A stretch of 8,799 nt of DNA from Sulfurimonas autotrophica. Its GTDB lineage: Bacteria; Campylobacterota; Campylobacteria; Campylobacterales; Sulfurimonadaceae. This document shows, piece after piece, positions 6,706-8,799 of the stretch. The position numbers were made by a program, and so were the translations under genes. Every line of letters begins with the position of its first letter. Positions within the stretch are counted from its first letter, which is position 1. The stretch covers positions 1 to 8,799 of the forward strand of contig DQUE01000204.1 of NCBI GenBank assembly GCA_015662405.1, written 5' to 3'. The notes under the pieces are model-generated. The model was not told the origin of the DNA and searched no databases. It worked only from the letters and a program-made list of their open reading frames with translations.

Positions 6706-8046
6706 TTATATATTTGTCTCCTCAGGGTCTGTGACATCATCAGTAGTTAGTGAAACTCCATATTCACTAGCAACATCAACCATCTTATCACCCAGATCTC
6801 TTAAAGAGTTTTTAATATTTGATAGATTTTCTCTATTTTCATTTCCGGGTCTGATTTGATAATCAAAATGATAACTTGCAACCGCGTTGTTCATAGTAGC
6901 TATTTTAGAGTCAATCCCAGTTATGAGAGCATCTACATCTGCTTTTGTGTCAGCACTTAAAAGAGAATAAAAACCAGTTCCTTTTGATGAACCTTTATAC
7001 TCACCTTTTAGTACATTCACAAAACCTTGATAGTTTGTTGTAATATCTCTGTGTGTATTATCAGAAAAGCATGAGTGTTCATCCTCTTCACTAGGAGTTA
7101 ATATAGCAACTGCCATCCTCTCATTTGCCAACTCTGATTTTACAAAAACTCCCATACCAGCAAAAACATCTTTTAATGCCGTATCTGTAGCGATTGCATG
7201 TGAACCTGAACCTAAAAATGCTTCACGGTATGAACCAGGCTGATTGCTCCAAGCATCTACCATTTTGCCTAAATCATCTACCATTAACTCTGCTGCTGCT
7301 TTTAGGTAATCTTTTCTTCTATCTGCATGTGAATCTGTAGTATAGTCTGACAATGGTCTCTCACCTGCTTTTGTAGGACCATTTGTGATAGTATCATCTA
7401 TAAAGCTGTTATAGTCTTGATCCTGCCCCCATAGTAAAAACTCTATTGCATGGTAACCTGTTGCAACATTTGCATCACCACCATTCTCATTCAGTGCAGA
7501 GATAACATCCTTTGTGATTGTTGTAACATTAACTTCATCTCCACCATCTGGAGTAAAAATGCCAACTGTATCTATAATATTTCCACTTGTTATTGAACCA
7601 TCTGCAGCTACTGTGTAGTCTATCATATTTTCATCAAGTGGCCATGCGTTTAGCTGACCCTCAGGCGCACCCCAAGAAGCCGCAAAACCCTCTTCAGCAT
7701 CGATAGGACCATTTGAGAGTCTAAAGATTTCTGTTGTTCCATAAGACTCACGAGACTTTAACCAAGCTGTTTTAGCTGCTGCTAAAGTATCTTCTGTTGG
7801 ATTGTTTGTAAATGTCTCAATCGCTTCTTTGAGAGCAATCGCGTCATTATAAGCATCTGTATAGTTTGCAAGTGCAATATCTGCATAAGTAGTTAAAACT
7901 ACTCGCTTTTGAGCAGCTGTAATTTCTGCCTGCGTCTGAGTCACCGGGTTGTTGTTATTGTCATCATCAGAGCTACAACCTGTTGTACCTAAAGCTAGAA
8001 GAGAAGCTAAAACGATTGAACCTACTATTTTGTTACCTTTTTTCAT
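6706..8046 (-). CDS. Imelysin (peptidase M75 / IrpA-like) lipoprotein, first gene of the operon
   Basis: This 446-residue protein has a signal peptide (1-23) followed by C24 (TTGC, a slightly atypical lipobox) and an Asp/Asn-rich linker. The imelysin domain carries the signature GYHAIEFLLWGQD (197-209), giving the GxHxxE metal motif with G197, H199 and E202, and a second hallmark EDEHSCFSDNTH (321-332) shared with iron-regulated IrpA proteins. Imelysins were named as peptidases (ICMP, insulin-cleaving), but structures and the EfeO relationship favour metal binding in iron uptake; proteolysis is doubtful. The frame opens with GTG at 8049 followed by ATG at 8046. AAAGGA lies 8 nt before the ATG, which is preferred. 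A Fur box and TATAAT element upstream indicate iron repression of this gene and the five genes downstream. Confidence 0.94.
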   Translation of the reverse strand: MKKGNKIVGSIVLASLLALGTTGCSSDDDNNNNPVTQTQAEITAAQKRVVLTTYADIALANYTDAYNDAIALKEAIETFTNNPTEDTLAAAKTAWLKSRESYGTTEIFRLSNGPIDAEEGFAASWGAPEGQLNAWPLDENMIDYTVAADGSITSGNIIDTVGIFTPDGGDEVNVTTITKDVISALNENGGDANVATGYHAIEFLLWGQDQDYNSFIDDTITNGPTKAGERPLSDYTTDSHADRRKDYLKAAAELMVDDLGKMVDAWSNQPGSYREAFLGSGSHAIATDTALKDVFAGMGVFVKSELANERMAVAILTPSEEDEHSCFSDNTHRDITTNYQGFVNVLKGEYKGSSKGTGFYSLLSADTKADVDALITGIDSKIATMNNAVASYHFDYQIRPGNENRENLSNIKNSLRDLGDKMVDVASEYGVSLTTDDVTDPEETNI

Positions 8047-8054
8047 CACAATTT

Positions 8055-8060
8055 TCCTTT
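8055..8060 (-). promoter_or_regulatory. Ribosome binding site of the first imelysin gene
   Basis: AAAGGA on the minus strand lies 8 nt before the ATG at 8046 and 5 nt before the in-frame GTG at 8049. The spacing and the stronger codon favour the ATG. Confidence 0.7.
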
Positions 8061-8082
8061 AATGTTGGTATTGATTATTGAA

Positions 8083-8088
8083 ATTATA
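8083..8088 (-). promoter_or_regulatory. Operon promoter -10 element
   Basis: TATAAT on the minus strand is a perfect consensus -10, about 36 nt before the start codon. With the usual 17-nt spacer the -35 position falls at about 8106-8111, at the edge of the Fur-box match, so Fur bound there would block RNA polymerase. The -35 hexamer itself (ATAATT) is poor, as is common in Campylobacterota. Confidence 0.6.
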
Positions 8089-8105
8089 CAATTATTTTCT
8101 TAAAG

Positions 8106-8124
8106 AATTATAATAATCGTTATC
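8106..8124 (-). promoter_or_regulatory. Fur box overlapping the operon promoter
   Basis: The minus strand reads GATAACGATTATTATAATT, matching the classical 19-base Fur box GATAATGATTATCATTATC at 15 of 19 positions (counted by hand). It overlaps the predicted -35 region of the imelysin operon and also the stop codon (8122-8120) of the upstream HepT-like gene. Known Fur logic predicts repression when iron is replete. AT-rich DNA raises the chance of spurious matches, but the GATAACGATTAT core, the position and the iron-related genes downstream support it. Confidence 0.65.
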
Positions 8125-8452
8125 GAATATTTTTTCGTTTTTTAACTCTAAGGTAATCCTCCCTCCTTGAGTAGTTATATATCTCCACTTTTTTACTCTT
8201 AATTTTTGATAAAATGGTTTCAATTTTATCAAATACTTCCATCGCTATTTTAATACCATTAATGACATCTGCTTCATTATTTGGATACTCATGTGTTAGT
8301 TTATTCCTTAACTTTCTATACTCCATCCAATCCATAGAGTTTTCAATGATTTCAAACTTTTCAAGTTTGTCTAAAAGATCTAACAAAGACATATTATCCT
8401 TATATTCTCCAATTTCATCTAAAAATACCTTAAATAACTTCTCACCCATCAT
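8120..8452 (-). CDS. HepT-like HEPN ribonuclease toxin, N-terminally truncated
   Basis: The 110 residues are predicted helical and contain RNKLTHEY (49-56), an exact RX4HXY motif of the HEPN/HepT family, whose members are RNases or AMPylated toxins paired with a minimal nucleotidyltransferase (MntA). Preceding segments (MGEKLFKVFLDEIGE, LLDKLEKFEIIEN, WMEYRKLRN) fit the family. Full members are usually about 140-150 residues with one more N-terminal helix, missing here. Upstream of the ATG, in the same frame back to a TAA at 8482-8480, nine codons still read QVRFIKFQD, which resembles the conserved lead-in to this segment, so the 5' end has probably been lost. No clear ribosome binding site precedes the ATG, and no nucleotidyltransferase partner is seen on either side within the window. 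It is probably an inactive remnant, although the catalytic motif is intact. Confidence 0.6.
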   Translation of the reverse strand: MMGEKLFKVFLDEIGEYKDNMSLLDLLDKLEKFEIIENSMDWMEYRKLRNKLTHEYPNNEADVINGIKIAMEVFDKIETILSKIKSKKVEIYNYSRREDYLRVKKRKNIR

Positions 8453-8574
8453 ATCTTGAAATTTTATAAATCTTACTTGTTAGTGGTATTTTAAAACTTA
8501 CCCTACTCTGCTCTTCTTTGTCACTTGGTTTTATAAGCTCAAAATACGCCTTTCTCTCTTAGCTTTAAACTCAT
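8442..8574 (-). pseudogene. Frameshifted remnant of an unidentified small coding sequence
   Basis: An ATG at 8574 starts MSLKLREKG and stops at 8541-8539. The neighbouring frame takes over at the same point with KAYFELIKPSDKEEQSRV and continues FKIPLTSK before ending at 8444-8442. Removing one G from the GGCG near 8547-8550 would join them into a single plausible protein start (MSLKLREKAYFELIKP). The composition looks coding rather than random. Its end overlaps the start of the HepT-like gene in another frame. I do not recognise the family. Chance open reading in AT-rich DNA is the alternative. Confidence 0.3.
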
Positions 8575-8613
8575 TGTATCTAGTTTTTAATTAAAAGTAA
8601 ATCTCTAGCTCTG

Positions 8614-8799
8614 CTATTTATTTAATATTTTTCTAAACTTTTCACTATAAATAATTTTAACTATAAATGGTGGCATCAGTCTTGTCATTAGCCTTATTAT
8701 AGGGTATATTAATCTATAATTGTACCCATATAGTTTTTTTATACCATTCCAATAGATACCAAATTCTCCAAATGCTCTTTTATAGCTTCTTCTTTTATA
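8614..8799 (-). CDS. C-terminal end of an unidentified protein, possibly a glycosyltransferase
   Basis: A minus-strand frame enters from the right edge and runs 61 codons to a TAG at 8616-8614. It includes GEFGIYWNGIKKLYGYNYR, then LIYPIIRLMTRLMPPFIVKI and a basic end, KFRKILNK. The long amphipathic, aromatic and basic tail is what C-termini of membrane-associated family 2 glycosyltransferases often look like, but no catalytic motif lies within the window, so the family is a guess. The frame itself is well supported by length and composition. About 160 nt separate its stop from the HepT-like ATG; apart from the frameshifted fragment I see nothing convincing there, and no clear terminator. Confidence 0.6.
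   Translation of the reverse strand, partial: YKRRSYKRAFGEFGIYWNGIKKLYGYNYRLIYPIIRLMTRLMPPFIVKIIYSEKFRKILNK

Noticed and set aside
6705..6740. Upstream ATG ATG start for the DUF1111 gene (36-nt extension)
   Set aside because: It adds 12 polar residues ahead of a normal lipoprotein signal peptide, overlaps the imelysin gene and lacks a nearby ribosome binding site.

Overview
This AT-rich window looks like chromosomal DNA of a free-living Campylobacterota (epsilonproteobacterium), probably close to Sulfurimonas. That placement is inferred from the FtnA/Pfr-type ferritin, which resembles the Helicobacter protein, the strong A/T codon bias, the short AAGGAG-type ribosome binding sites and the tightly overlapping genes. 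No search was run to confirm it.

Almost everything complete lies on the minus strand, so the biological order runs right to left. At the right edge is the C-terminal end of an unidentified protein, possibly a glycosyltransferase. A decayed stretch follows (about 8442-8613), then an N-terminally truncated HepT/HEPN-like gene. A good Fur-box match overlaps the stop codon of that gene and the -35 region of a promoter with a TATAAT -10 element.

This promoter drives a compact six-gene operon (8046 down to 731): an imelysin (M75/IrpA) lipoprotein, a di-haem DUF1111 lipoprotein, a second divergent imelysin lipoprotein, a multi-pass fatty acid hydroxylase/sterol desaturase-family membrane protein, an outer-membrane porin with an N-terminal coiled coil, and a MauG/CCP-type di-haem lipoprotein. 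Five of the six genes overlap or are separated by 1 nt; the last is 23 nt away behind a strong ribosome binding site.

A ferritin gene follows after 105 nt. It has its own candidate promoter containing a dyad. Downstream of it, a near-perfect 34-nt palindrome sits between the ferritin gene and the end of a convergent plus-strand gene that runs off the left edge.

The working interpretation is an iron-responsive envelope system. The porin would admit a metal or metal complex, lipid-anchored imelysins would bind it, two di-haem enzymes would perform redox chemistry in the periplasm, and ferritin would store the iron. The nearest known logic is EfeO/EfeB (M75 domain plus haem peroxidase) and the imelysin-DUF1111-imelysin clusters of other proteobacteria. 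The membrane hydroxylase inside the operon is the least explained part. Substrate and function are inference; gene families, motifs, gene overlaps and the Fur-box match are read directly from the sequence.
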